DNA of 64,000 nucleotides from the NCBI RefSeq assembly GCF_900090145.1, contig NZ_FMHI01000009.1, forward strand, positions 184,484 through 248,483. Reading direction: 5' to 3'. Shown here piece after piece: positions 50,186 to 59,372 of this stretch. This DNA is from Streptomyces sp. WMMB 322 (GTDB lineage Bacteria; Actinomycetota; Actinomycetes; Streptomycetales; Streptomycetaceae). The first letter of the stretch is position 1. Each line of letters begins with the position of its first letter. A program made the translations under genes and the position numbers. Under the pieces are notes generated by a model. The model was not told the origin of the DNA, ran no database searches, and worked only from the letters and a program-made list of their open reading frames with translations.

Positions 50186-51708
50186 GCGCGCACACCCCTG
50201 ACACACACCGACGGCCGCCCCGCCGGCCGGTGCGAACCGGCGGCAAGACACCTGCTACCCGCGCGAGAGGCGCGGGATGCGTCCCTCGACCGCCGGACCT
50301 GTGCGGCAGGCACCACGGCTGGAACGCACTGAAGACTTAGCGTAGTTCGCCGGATCCCTACCGTTAAGGGGCGCCCGGTGGGATGGCGGGATTCGTGTCC
50401 GTGCGCAGGGCGGCACCGGGCGGCACGGAGCGACGCGCGGTTGTGTACTGCCTGTCGCCGGATGCGGCGGCTGGCAACTGCCTGCGGGCGGGCGGATGTC
50501 CGGTCGGCGGCGCTCGGCCGGCGGGGGCGTGCAGGGGCCCGTGGGCGGCGGCCGGGCGGAGCGTGGGAGGCCGCGGAATCCATGGGAGTGAGTGTGCTCG
50601 TGCGGCCGCGTATGTCGCTGCTTGTCCCGATGTGCGTGCGCGCGCCCGCCGTTGGGCGCGTACAGGCGTACAGGCGTACAGGCGTACGGGCGTTCAGGCG
50701 TACGTGCGTGCGGCACGTGCCAACGCTGTTGCGGCACAAGGGAGTCGGCCGAAATCCATGTGGAGAAGTCGTCGGACAACGGTGTTTCCGGGGGTGCGCC
50801 CGTGCTCCCGGTGTGTGGTCGTGCGCCCGCTCATGCGCCTGTGAGGACGGGCGGGCGGGAGGTTCCATGAGAGATGCGTGGGTCGGCCCGCTGAACTGGA
50901 CCAGCGGGCTGGGGGAAACCGTCGCCCCATTCCCCGCGGGCGGCGGTCCGGCCCGGGAAGTCGGAGAAGCCTTCCCGGGCCGGCGGCCCCCGCCGGATGC
51001 TCTCCTCCGTGTCGACGGCGCCCGCCCGCCGGCCTGATGCGCGTACCGTCCGGGCTCTTCCCGTCGTCTTGCTGCGCTGCCTGTGCCTCCGCGACCTTCG
51101 GGACACGGCGCCTCCGTGCGCGCGTCGTCGACGATCCCGGTCGCCGCGCAGGGACGTCGGCGCGGCGCTCCGGGACGCCGTCGCTTGCGCCGGCACCTCA
51201 CTGCCTTTCGACTCGCTCAGGGAGGCGTCGTGGCCGCGTCCGAGAGGGCCGACCCGTCGTCCGCGCCGGTACCGGTTCCGCACGTTCGTACGAGCGCGAT
51301 GAACACGGGGCGTAGGAATCCGCGGGCGGCGGAACCTGCTCCGGAGCCCCGTCAACGGGCTGCCCCGCGCTCATACTTGGCCGAATAACATCGGTCAGCC
51401 GTGCGGTGCCGCAAGCCGACGCCAGCGGTATATGCCTGCCCTCCGCCCGTGCCGTGACGCCCGGCCCCCGTCCACCGGAACCGTTCGGCGACCCGGCGCA
51501 CGAACCCTGCAACCCTCCTTCACAGGCGGCGCGTTGAGGCCAGATATGCGCCCCTTTCACGCCTCTCGTGCACCGGTCTCGTGGCAACATGGCCGCAGGG
51601 CAGCAATGGGGCATCCCTGTCGGAGGCAGGGGAAGGGCCCTCCCCGCCGGAGGCAGGGAGGGCGCGAACACCCCGACGGCGTCACTCAGGCAGCGGAGGC
51701 GGGCGGCG
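50186..51708. other. 1.5-kb gene-free region
   Basis: Between divergent NsdA-like and asparagine-synthase-like genes. Many open frames exist on both strands, but none has a domain, a ribosome site with consistent third-position GC, or an exported/membrane character. The first 200 bp (CTTAGCGTAGTTCGCC at 50336) are the probable promoter of the NsdA-like gene and the last 120 bp the promoter of the other. Confidence 0.45.
50658..50713. repeat. 8-bp tandem repeat (GCGTACAG)n
   Basis: Seven successive 8-bp units: three exact GCGTACAG, then GCGTACGG, GCGTTCAG, GCGTACGT and GCGTGCGG. The decay is one-sided, with exact units at the left. Likely a slippage-generated minisatellite within the gene-free region. 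Confidence 0.9.
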
Positions 51709-54522
51709 ATGCGGTGGTTGGTGGGATGGAGCAGCGCCGCTCCTGGACGCGGACGGTATACGCCCGGCTCGCTGGAGCCGGTGGGCGCTCAGTTGCTCTG
51801 GAGCGACCCCGACCCCCTCTGGGCCGTCGGGGACTGGCGTCCGGACGAGGTCCGCGTGATCGAGGCCGACGCCGCCAACCGCCTTGCCGTCTTCGGGTGT
51901 TGCGGCGCCAGCGACGAAGAGCTGCGCCTGGGCCTGTCCGCCGCACGCGGCGGCGCGTACCGCCATCTGACCGCCTGGCCCGGCAGTTACACGGCCGTCG
52001 CCTACGTCGGCCGCCGGCTCACCATCGCAGCCGATCTCGCGGGAGCCCGGCCCGTCTTCCACACTCCGTGGGACGGCGGCACCGCCTACGCCACCGCGGC
52101 CCTGCCGCTCGCCGACCTCACCGAGGCACAGCTCGACGTCGGGCATCTCGGCGCGCTGCTCGCCTGCCCCGACGCTCCCGAGGCGCTCGGGGACGGCACC
52201 CCCTACGAAGGGGTACGGCGCGTACCACCGGGACATGCGCTGATCCTGCGCGAGGGCAGCCGCGAGATCACGAGCTACGAACCCGCGTCGTCGCTCGTCG
52301 TCTCCGCCCCTCCGCCCGTCGACCCCGAGACCGCCGTGGCGCGGGTGCGCGATGCGCTGGTCGAAGCGGTACGTGCCCGGATGGCGGCGCCGCGGCACGC
52401 GTCGGAGAGCGACCTGGGACACGGCTACGGAGCGGGCGGCGGCACGTACGGGAGTCATGGCACGTACGGGAGTCAAAGCCCTTACGGCAGCGATGTGGTG
52501 GCCGGCAGCCGCGGCGCGTACGGCGACGGCGACGGCAACGGTGCGGCGTACGGCGACGGCGACAGGTACGGCGACGGCAACGGTGCCGCGTCCGGCGACA
52601 GGTACGGGAGCAGCAGCACGTACGGGAACACAGACACGTACGGGAACAGCGGCACGTACGGCAACGGGAACGGGTACGGGAACGGCGGTGCGTACCCCGG
52701 CGGTTCCTACCCGGGCGCGGCCTACGCGGACGAGGGGTACGGCGAACGGGCGTACGCCGAGGGGGCGTTCAGCGACACCGTCCGCCCCGGCGGTATCCAC
52801 GGGCACGACGAGTACCTGCACGAGGCCTACGGAAGCGACACGCATCCCCACCCGCGTCCCCATCCCCATCCCCATGAACGCACCGCCTACGGCAACTCCG
52901 GGTCCGGGTACGGCGGTTCGCCGCGAGGCGGCTCCCGCGCCCGCAACGGCGGCCGGGCCGCGAACGGCATGGACGGCCGCGACCCCGGCCCCGTCCCCGG
53001 CATGGGCCCGGCCGACAGACGCGCCGCACGCGGCGGCCCCGCCCCCGGCGTGGGGGCCGACCTGTCCGGCGGACCGGCCTCCGGCACCCTCGCGCTCCTG
53101 GCCGCGGGGCTGCCCGGCGTACCGGGCACCGTCCACGGCACGCTGGACGGCTCGGAAGGGGGCGCGCGGTTGCTCGCGGTGACCTTCAACGACCTTGCCA
53201 CCAGCACCGGTTCGGACGGCTCGGCCGCCGCCGAGCTCGAGCGTGCGCGCAGCATCGCGGAGAATCCGCGGCTGCACCATGTCGTCGTCGCGGCAGGTGA
53301 GGAGGCCCTGCCGTACGCCGACCTGGACGGGCCCCTCACGGACGAGCCCGGACCGTCTCTGGTGGTCGCGGGGCGACACCGTCAGCGGCTGGCCGTCGGC
53401 AGCTCGGACCACTTCGTCGGATACGGCGCCCGCCAGGTCATCGACGCCCACCCTGCGCGCCTCGCCGACCTGCTGATGGACCGCCGCCGACGTCATCTCC
53501 TGCGGCCCGTAGCGGCGTTGGCGCGGGCGGAGGACGTACCGCCGGGGCGGTCGGTGCTGGTGCCGTGGACGGTCTACAGGGCGGCCCGCAAGCTCGCGCG
53601 CACGCAGTACCGGGACGGCGTCATCAGCACCGCCGAGCGGCTGCGTGCCGGCGGCTCGTCCCGGAACGGGACCGGACGCAACAGCGCCGGACGGAACGGC
53701 ACCGGTCAGGGGCGTGGCGCCGGAAGCGGCTCAGGAGCGGGCTCCGGAAACGACACGGCCGCGGACACGGGGAAAGGTTTTGCCGATCTCGGCGTCTTCG
53801 GCGGGGCCGGCGGCTACGGCAGCGAGGGCGCTGTGGGATCCTCCGTCGCCGCGCTCACGTGGTGCCGTCCAGGTCCGGCGGCGCGCTGGCTGACGGGGGA
53901 GGCGCTCGCCGAGGTCTCCGCGCGGCTCGAGGCCGCGGCCCGGCTCCGGCCGACGGTCGAGCGCCCCGGCGAGCGCCGCGCCCGCGCCGCCCTCGCGCGC
54001 CAGGCCTCGGACCACCGCGTGCTCGAACAGGCCGCCGAGATCCGCAACCAGCGGCTCCACGCGCCCTTCTACGACAACCAGGTCGTCAGGGCCTGCCGGG
54101 ACCTCCCCGAGGCGCTGCGCGTCAAACCGGGCGCCCGGGCGTCGGTGCTGCGTGCGGTGCTCGCGGGAGCCGGCGTCCACGACCTCCCGCCGGGCTGGGG
54201 CACCCCTTCCCACGCGTACCAGGCAGCCTCCGTGCGCGCGGGTCTGCGTACCGCCGCCGGCGAACTCATCGACCTCTTCGACTCGCCGTTGCTTGCCGAC
54301 GCCGGGCTCATCGAGGCCAGAGTCGTACGGAAGGCCATCCGCGCGGCCTCCCAGGGCGAACCCCTGCCGCTCGACGGACTTGCCGACCTCGTCTCGACGG
54401 AACTGTGGCTGCGACGGCTCATCTCGCGCCGCGGCACATGCTGGACGGGTTCCGCCGCGCCCCGGCAGCGTGCCGCGGCCTCGGGTGTGCTCCCCGCCGC
54501 CCAGAAGCGGCCCGCGCTGTGA
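51709..54522 (+). CDS. asparagine-synthase-like (AsnB/lasso cyclase-related) protein with large repeat insert (937 aa)
   Basis: Begins MRWLVGWSSAA, with the Ntn-glutaminase-like fold (LTAWPGSYTAVAYVG, ADLAGARPVF, YEGVRRVPPGHALIL) but without the N-terminal Cys nucleophile, so it cannot use glutamine. The ATP-pyrophosphatase loop is GADLSGGPASGT (about 447-458) and later GSSDHFVGYGARQV, FYDNQVVRACRDLPEALRVK. Between them residues ~230-430 are repeats of YGDGDGNG/TYGN type plus a HPHPRPHPHPH block; a second Gly/Asn/Arg insert lies at about 648-690. Relatives are conserved in Streptomyces; function unassigned. Amide- or isopeptide-forming activity is inference. ATG 51709 follows GGAGG. Confidence 0.75.
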   Translation: MRWLVGWSSAAPGRGRYTPGSLEPVGAQLLWSDPDPLWAVGDWRPDEVRVIEADAANRLAVFGCCGASDEELRLGLSAARGGAYRHLTAWPGSYTAVAYVGRRLTIAADLAGARPVFHTPWDGGTAYATAALPLADLTEAQLDVGHLGALLACPDAPEALGDGTPYEGVRRVPPGHALILREGSREITSYEPASSLVVSAPPPVDPETAVARVRDALVEAVRARMAAPRHASESDLGHGYGAGGGTYGSHGTYGSQSPYGSDVVAGSRGAYGDGDGNGAAYGDGDRYGDGNGAASGDRYGSSSTYGNTDTYGNSGTYGNGNGYGNGGAYPGGSYPGAAYADEGYGERAYAEGAFSDTVRPGGIHGHDEYLHEAYGSDTHPHPRPHPHPHERTAYGNSGSGYGGSPRGGSRARNGGRAANGMDGRDPGPVPGMGPADRRAARGGPAPGVGADLSGGPASGTLALLAAGLPGVPGTVHGTLDGSEGGARLLAVTFNDLATSTGSDGSAAAELERARSIAENPRLHHVVVAAGEEALPYADLDGPLTDEPGPSLVVAGRHRQRLAVGSSDHFVGYGARQVIDAHPARLADLLMDRRRRHLLRPVAALARAEDVPPGRSVLVPWTVYRAARKLARTQYRDGVISTAERLRAGGSSRNGTGRNSAGRNGTGQGRGAGSGSGAGSGNDTAADTGKGFADLGVFGGAGGYGSEGAVGSSVAALTWCRPGPAARWLTGEALAEVSARLEAAARLRPTVERPGERRARAALARQASDHRVLEQAAEIRNQRLHAPFYDNQVVRACRDLPEALRVKPGARASVLRAVLAGAGVHDLPPGWGTPSHAYQAASVRAGLRTAAGELIDLFDSPLLADAGLIEARVVRKAIRAASQGEPLPLDGLADLVSTELWLRRLISRRGTCWTGSAAPRQRAAASGVLPAAQKRPAL

Positions 54523-54654
54523 CGCTCCGGCAGGGCTCGCTCCGCCGGGTCGCCCGCCCGCCGGGCCGCCCACCCGCCGGGTCGCTGCCCCAGAGGCAGC
54601 TGTCCCGCTGAGCCGTCCATCGCGCTGGGCCGCACACCGCCGAGGTGCCCGGTG

Positions 54655-55668
54655 TCATGCCTGGGGAGAGGTCTGTGATGCCTCCGGCGCGGAGGACGTC
54701 GGGGGCGGCGGCCGAACGGCGGACGCGCCTGCCGCCCGTTCCTGATGCAAGGCCACTCCGGCAACGACCAGTGCGACACCGGTCAGTTCGAGCCACGTCG
54801 GCACCTGCGCCAGCACGACGAAGCCGATCAGGCACGCCGTCGCCGGCAGCAGCGAGAGCATGAGCGCGAACGTCGCACGGGGCAGACGTGACATGGCGAG
54901 CTGATCGCAGACGTAGGGGATGACCGAGGAGGACACGCCCACCCCGAACGCGCTCGCCAGCAGCACCGGCGACGTGATCGCGTCCGCCGCCCCACTCACG
55001 CCGACGGGAGCGACGACGGCCATCGCCACGAGCATCGCCGCACCGAGACGGTCGATGCCCGAAGCGCCTCCGTCAGCGGCCAGCCGGTGACCGAGTACGA
55101 CGTAGAGCACGAACAGCGCACAGTTGCCGAACGCGAAGGCCAGGCCGAGTGGTTCGGCCGCGAGATGCACGTCCGTGAGCAGCCAGACACCGCCGACGGC
55201 CATGAGCAGCGCACCCGCGTTGCGTGCCGAGCGGAGCCCGGCCACGGCGAGCACCACCGGCCCGAGGAACTCGATCGCTCCCACCGTCCCCAACGGCAGC
55301 CGCTCCAGGGACAGATAGAACGAGCTGTTCATCAGCCCCAGCACGCTCCCCAGCGCCAGCAGCAGCCGCCGTTGCCGCCACGAGGAGGCGACCCACACCC
55401 GCCATGGCCTACGCCAGAGGGCGAAGACGACCGCGGCGGAGGCGCAGCGGAGCCAGGCGACTCCCAGCACCTCGATACGGGCGAACAGCAGCACCGCGAA
55501 AGCCGGCCCGAGGTAGTGGAAGACGGCGCTGGTCACGAAGTACGCGGGCGGCGGCAGACGGTCGGCCGCCCTTACCGTCGCGGAACGGCTCCCGGACGGA
55601 GTCACACCCCTTCCGGCGGTGGAACCGGCACCCACCACAGCTCGACGAAAGCGCGACACATTGACCAT
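54655..55668 (-). CDS. EamA-type DMT-superfamily transporter (337 aa)
   Basis: About ten membrane helices in two EamA repeats (YFVTSAVFHYLGPAFAVLLFARI, LGTVGAIEFLGPVVLAVAGL; second half LPRATFALMLSLLPATACLIG). Relatives export amino acids such as threonine/homoserine (RhtA-like). ATG 55668 is selected; ORF is open to 55728. It is divergent from an Lrp/AsnC regulator that probably controls it. Confidence 0.82.
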   Translation of the reverse strand: MVNVSRFRRAVVGAGSTAGRGVTPSGSRSATVRAADRLPPPAYFVTSAVFHYLGPAFAVLLFARIEVLGVAWLRCASAAVVFALWRRPWRVWVASSWRQRRLLLALGSVLGLMNSSFYLSLERLPLGTVGAIEFLGPVVLAVAGLRSARNAGALLMAVGGVWLLTDVHLAAEPLGLAFAFGNCALFVLYVVLGHRLAADGGASGIDRLGAAMLVAMAVVAPVGVSGAADAITSPVLLASAFGVGVSSSVIPYVCDQLAMSRLPRATFALMLSLLPATACLIGFVVLAQVPTWLELTGVALVVAGVALHQERAAGASAVRPPPPTSSAPEASQTSPQA

Positions 55669-55773
55669 GCCTGACACGATTGCAAGCATGAATGCGCAAA
55701 ACCATGCCGAATATGCAAACCTGGCCATGAAACGGTTTCTGATCCGCTCCGAAAATCACCCCTCACTTTTGCG

Positions 55774-56217
55774 ATGATGAAGATGGATGCTGTGGACAGG
55801 GCAATCCTGACCGAACTCGACGCCGACCCACGCCTGCCGACCGCCGAGCTGGCCCGCCGGATCGAGGTCTCGGTACCGACCGCCCGGGACCGCCTGCGAA
55901 GGCTGCAGGAGGACGGCGTGATCCGCGGCTACCGCCTGGACGTGGACCCGGCGGCGCTCGGATACCCGGTCGCCGCCTTCGTGCGCGTACGGCCCGGGCC
56001 CGGCCAGCTGCCGAAGATCGCCGAACTCGCACAGAGCCTGCCGCAGGTCAGCGAGTGTCACCGCATCACCGGCGAGGACTGCTTTCTGGTCAAGGTCCAT
56101 GCGGCGGACGTCGGCTCCTTCGAGGAAGTTCTCGACAGGTTCCTTCTGTACGGGCAGACCACGACCTCGATCGTCCAGTCCACCCCCGTACGGCCCCGCA
56201 CACCCGGACTCGGCTGA
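55774..56217 (+). CDS. Lrp/AsnC-family regulator (147 aa)
   Basis: N-terminal HTH (MDAVDRAILTELDADPRLPTAELARRIEVS) and C-terminal RAM ligand-binding domain (VAAFVRVRPGPGQL, VSECHRITGEDCFLVKVHA). It should sense an amino acid and control the divergent transporter; the shared region 55669-55773 is AT-richer than average (TTGCGCATTCATGCTTGCAATC on the minus strand). Several ATG codons exist at 55774, 55777 and 55783. Confidence 0.92.
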   Translation: MMKMDAVDRAILTELDADPRLPTAELARRIEVSVPTARDRLRRLQEDGVIRGYRLDVDPAALGYPVAAFVRVRPGPGQLPKIAELAQSLPQVSECHRITGEDCFLVKVHAADVGSFEEVLDRFLLYGQTTTSIVQSTPVRPRTPGLG

Positions 56218-56549
56218 GCCGGTGCTGTGCACGGCACCGGACGAACCGGACGAAGGAAGGCACCGGACGAAGGAGGCAGCGCCGCCGGTTGGGACCCGAC
56301 CGGCCGTCGGCAGGCGCGTCTGCCGACCGGTGACTGCGGTACGCACCGGAGCCCGGCGCGCACACGCCCGACCAAGCTGCCCTCGCGAACCGGTCGGTCC
56401 TGGAGGCCCGGGCCGCTCATCGAGAGTCAGCCGCCCGTCGAATCCTCCGTTCGGACTCCGTTCGGACTCCGAACGGGGCCCAAACGGACGAACCTTCGGC
56501 GTGCGCGGCCGTCCTTCCGTCCTCGCACTCGTGCCTACGGCCGTGGGCG

Positions 56550-57443
56550 TTACGGCCGCGGGCGCAACCCTTCCAGGAGTATGTCGAGCAACCGCCTCGA
56601 GGCCGCAGCCTGCTGCGCCGCATCCGGCAGCGAGGGGGCCGCGGTGGCTATCACCAGCAGCACATCGCCGACCGTCACGTCGTCGCGCAACTCCCCCGCA
56701 TCCCGGGTGCGTTGAACCATCTGGCCGACCACGCTGAGCAATTCCGCACAGCCGGAGTCGTCCTCGAAGCCGTCGAGGCCGTCACCGCCCTGCCCCGCCT
56801 GCCCCTGCGGTGCGGAGCCCACGGATGTGCCGTCCTCGACCAGTCTCAGTCCGCCCTGCCCCTCCTGCCCGTACGCCGCCTGCCGCTGCTGCGGCAGCCG
56901 CGCCGAACTGCCGTCCGCGACGGCTCCGTCGCCGCCCCAGCCGTCCGCGCGCAGTATCTGCGGCGGCAGCAGACGGCCGGCCCCGGAGGCGACCGACGTG
57001 CGCAGAAAGCGCGAAAGGGCCGACCACGGTTCGTGCTCCTGGCCAAGGGCGGTGCGCGCCTGCTCGGTGAGCCGCGAGGTCTCCTCCGCTGCGATCCGCC
57101 GGACCAGTACCTCCTTGCTCGGGAAGCGCCGGTAGACGGTTCCCACGCCGACCCGGGCCCGCCGGGCGACGTCCTCCATGGGCGCGCCGTAGCCCAGCTC
57201 ACCGAAGACCTCGCGGGCTGCGCGCAGCACATGTTCCAGATTTCTCTGTGCGTCCACCCTCAGCGGAGTGGGGCGCGGGGCCGCCACGGACTGCTGGGCC
57301 CCGCCGGCCGTGTTCGCGCTGGTCGTTCTGTCGTCCCGGCCGAATCCCTCGCCGGACCTGCCTGCCCCCTGGCTCCCGTTCTCCGGAGCCGCCGACATGG
57401 CAGCAGCAACGGAAGCAGAGCCGTGAATACCCTGAATACGCAT
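56550..57443 (-). CDS. TetR-family regulator with extended inserted region (297 aa)
   Basis: The HTH is at about residues 65-115: NLEHVLRAAREVFGELGYG and MEDVARRARVGVGTVYRRFPSKEVL. The first 60 residues are Gly/Ala/Arg-rich and disordered. The ligand domain contains a 70-residue insertion rich in Gln/Gly/Asp (RLPQQRQAAYGQEGQGG to QAGQGGDGLDGFEDD) that splits it before CAELLSVVGQMVQRTRDAGEL. ATG 57443 has GGGGGAA. It is divergent from the NDH-2 gene 343 bp away and may control it. Confidence 0.85.
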   Translation of the reverse strand: MRIQGIHGSASVAAAMSAAPENGSQGAGRSGEGFGRDDRTTSANTAGGAQQSVAAPRPTPLRVDAQRNLEHVLRAAREVFGELGYGAPMEDVARRARVGVGTVYRRFPSKEVLVRRIAAEETSRLTEQARTALGQEHEPWSALSRFLRTSVASGAGRLLPPQILRADGWGGDGAVADGSSARLPQQRQAAYGQEGQGGLRLVEDGTSVGSAPQGQAGQGGDGLDGFEDDSGCAELLSVVGQMVQRTRDAGELRDDVTVGDVLLVIATAAPSLPDAAQQAAASRRLLDILLEGLRPRP

Positions 57444-57786
57444 CAATGTTCCCCCGGTCATCAAGTCTCCCCCCGGAGACCCTCACGCTGTCGCGGTCGG
57501 TGACGCCGACACCGTGGTCCTCAAGTACCGCGTCTCCGACGACCACGAACATAGTTGAGCTGTGGTCAAGAGAGAAGAGGGCGTTGTCGTGGACGGCCGG
57601 GGGTGGCTGGAAGAGCTCCCGCACCCACCCGCTCGCACCCCTCGGCGCCACCCCTCATTCCATTTCTGACCTGCTATGACGGCACCGCGAGGAGACCTCC
57701 GAGAGAAGCGGACGCGCACTCTCCGCCAGTCACTCAATTCTTTGAGCCTGTGGACAAACCCCCGGTCGCGGGTGCGTCATGGACTG
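57444..57786. other. divergent promoter region, TetR/NDH-2
   Basis: About 340 bp, no gene. Contains GGGTGGCTGGAAGAGCTCCCGCACCC (57601-57626), a hairpin, and GACTCTCCGCCAGTCACTCAATTCTTTGAGCC near the NDH-2 start. AT-rich pieces such as CAACTATGTTCGTGG (57543-57557, minus) are likely promoter elements. Confidence 0.4.
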
Positions 57787-59241
57787 GTGACGAAGGCAAT
57801 GAACGGCCCCGCGCGCATTCTCGTGATCGGCGGCGGATATGTGGGCATGTACACGGCCCTGCGACTTCAGCAGAAGCTGAAACACCACCTCAGGCGAACG
57901 GCGAACGGTTCCAACGGTTCCTCCGCCCCCGCCAGGAGCTCCAAGACCCCCGGATCCCCAGGATCCCCCGGCGCCGACGGCGTCGAGATCGTCGTGGTCG
58001 ACCCCGAGCCCTACATGACCTACCAGCCCTTCCTTCCGGAAGCGGCCGCCGGCTCGATCTCGCCCCGTCATGTGGTGGTGCCTCTGCGCAGAGTCCTTCG
58101 TGACTGCCGGCTCGTCGTCGGCGAGGCCGTCTCCATCGACCACGAACGGCGCGTCGCCCACGTCAAGACCCTCGCCACCGAGGAAGAGGGCACCGATGCC
58201 GTCGAGATCCCCTACACCGAGCTCGTACTGGCGCCCGGCTCCGTCTCGCGCACCCTTCCCGTCCCCGGTCTCGCAGAGCACGGCATCGGTTTCAAAACCG
58301 TCGAGGAAGCCATCGGCCTCCGCAACCACGTGCTCGAACAGCTCGACATCGCCTCGTCCACCCGCAACCCCGAAGTCCGCGACGCCGCCCTCACCTTCGT
58401 CTTCGTCGGCGGGGGCTATGCCGGAGTCGAGGCCCTGGGCGAACTGGAGGACATGGCCCGCTACGCGTGCCGCTACTACCACAACGTCCGGGCCGAGGAG
58501 ATGAAGTTCCTGCTCGTCGAGGCCTCCGGAAAGATCCTCCCGGAGGTCGGGGAGGAAATGGGCACATACGCACTGCGCGAACTGCGCTCCCGGAACATCG
58601 ACGTACGCCTCGACACCCGCCTGGACTCCTGCGAGGACCGGGTCGCCGTACTCAGCGACGGCTCCCGCCACCCCACACGCACCCTCGTGTGGACCGCGGG
58701 CGTCAAGCCGAATCCCGTGATCGCCGCTGCCGGCATGCCGCTCAACGGGCGCGGCAGACTCAAGTGCACCGCTCAGCTGCGCATCGACGGCGTCGACAAC
58801 GCATGGGCCGCCGGGGACGCGGCCGCCGTACCCGACCTCCTCGCCGAGGAGAAGGGCGAGAAGGGCGCCCTGTGCGCCCCCAACGCCCAGCACGCCGTAC
58901 GGCAGGCCAGACGGCTTGCGGACAACATCGCGGCGACCCTGCGCGGCGCGCCCGCCACCGACTACCGTCACGCCTACGCGGGCTCCGTCGCTTCACTCGG
59001 ACTGCACAAGGGCGTCGCGCACGTCTACGGACGCAAGCTGAAGGGCTACCCGGCGTGGTTCATGCACCGCGCCTACCACCTCAGCCGCGTCCCGACGATC
59101 AACAGAAAGGCACGGGTTCTCGCCGAATGGACCTTGGCGGGACTCTTCAAGCGCGAGATCGTCTCACTCGGTTCACTCGAACATCCCCGCGCCGAGTTCG
59201 AACTCGCGGCGGGCGGCACCCGTCGCCACGAGGACGACTGA
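57787..59241 (+). CDS. ndh: type II NADH dehydrogenase (NDH-2)-like (484 aa)
   Basis: Non-proton-pumping NADH:quinone oxidoreductase. FAD-binding ARILVIGGGYVGMYTALRL, PYMTYQPFLPEAAAGSISP quinone-site segment, second dinucleotide fold TFVFVGGGYAGVEALGELED, and WAAGDAAAVPD. C-terminal RVYHLSRVP-like YHLSRVPTINRKARVLAEWTLAGLFKREIVSLGSLEHPR is family-typical. A low-complexity insertion (TANGSNGSSAPARSSKTPGSPGSPG, about residues 40-62) interrupts the first fold after the glycine motif. GTG 57787 is given; ATG 57799 is as likely. Confidence 0.9.
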   Translation: MTKAMNGPARILVIGGGYVGMYTALRLQQKLKHHLRRTANGSNGSSAPARSSKTPGSPGSPGADGVEIVVVDPEPYMTYQPFLPEAAAGSISPRHVVVPLRRVLRDCRLVVGEAVSIDHERRVAHVKTLATEEEGTDAVEIPYTELVLAPGSVSRTLPVPGLAEHGIGFKTVEEAIGLRNHVLEQLDIASSTRNPEVRDAALTFVFVGGGYAGVEALGELEDMARYACRYYHNVRAEEMKFLLVEASGKILPEVGEEMGTYALRELRSRNIDVRLDTRLDSCEDRVAVLSDGSRHPTRTLVWTAGVKPNPVIAAAGMPLNGRGRLKCTAQLRIDGVDNAWAAGDAAAVPDLLAEEKGEKGALCAPNAQHAVRQARRLADNIAATLRGAPATDYRHAYAGSVASLGLHKGVAHVYGRKLKGYPAWFMHRAYHLSRVPTINRKARVLAEWTLAGLFKREIVSLGSLEHPRAEFELAAGGTRRHEDD

Positions 59242-59260
59242 GAGCACGAAAGCGTGCTCT
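59241..59260 (+). terminator. terminator after NDH-2 gene
   Basis: AGAGCACG-AAAG-CGTGCTCT, an 8-bp perfect stem starting at the last base of the stop codon, followed by T and C-rich sequence. Confidence 0.7.
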
Positions 59261-59372
59261 TCCCGGGACGGCTCGGGGTAGCCGACTCCCGGGGGACGCC
59301 GGGTGAACCGACGGGCCGCCGGTGCATGATCCAATGTCTGCGCCGCGCACCCTGCGGAGCGTGTGACCATGA

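Noticed and set aside
50658..50713. Tandem 8-bp repeats considered as a CRISPR array
   Set aside because: Units are contiguous with no spacers and far too short.
52380..53190. YGDGDGNG repeat region as a separate structural protein gene
   Set aside because: It is in frame with the asparagine-synthase-like cores on both sides and has no own start or stop.
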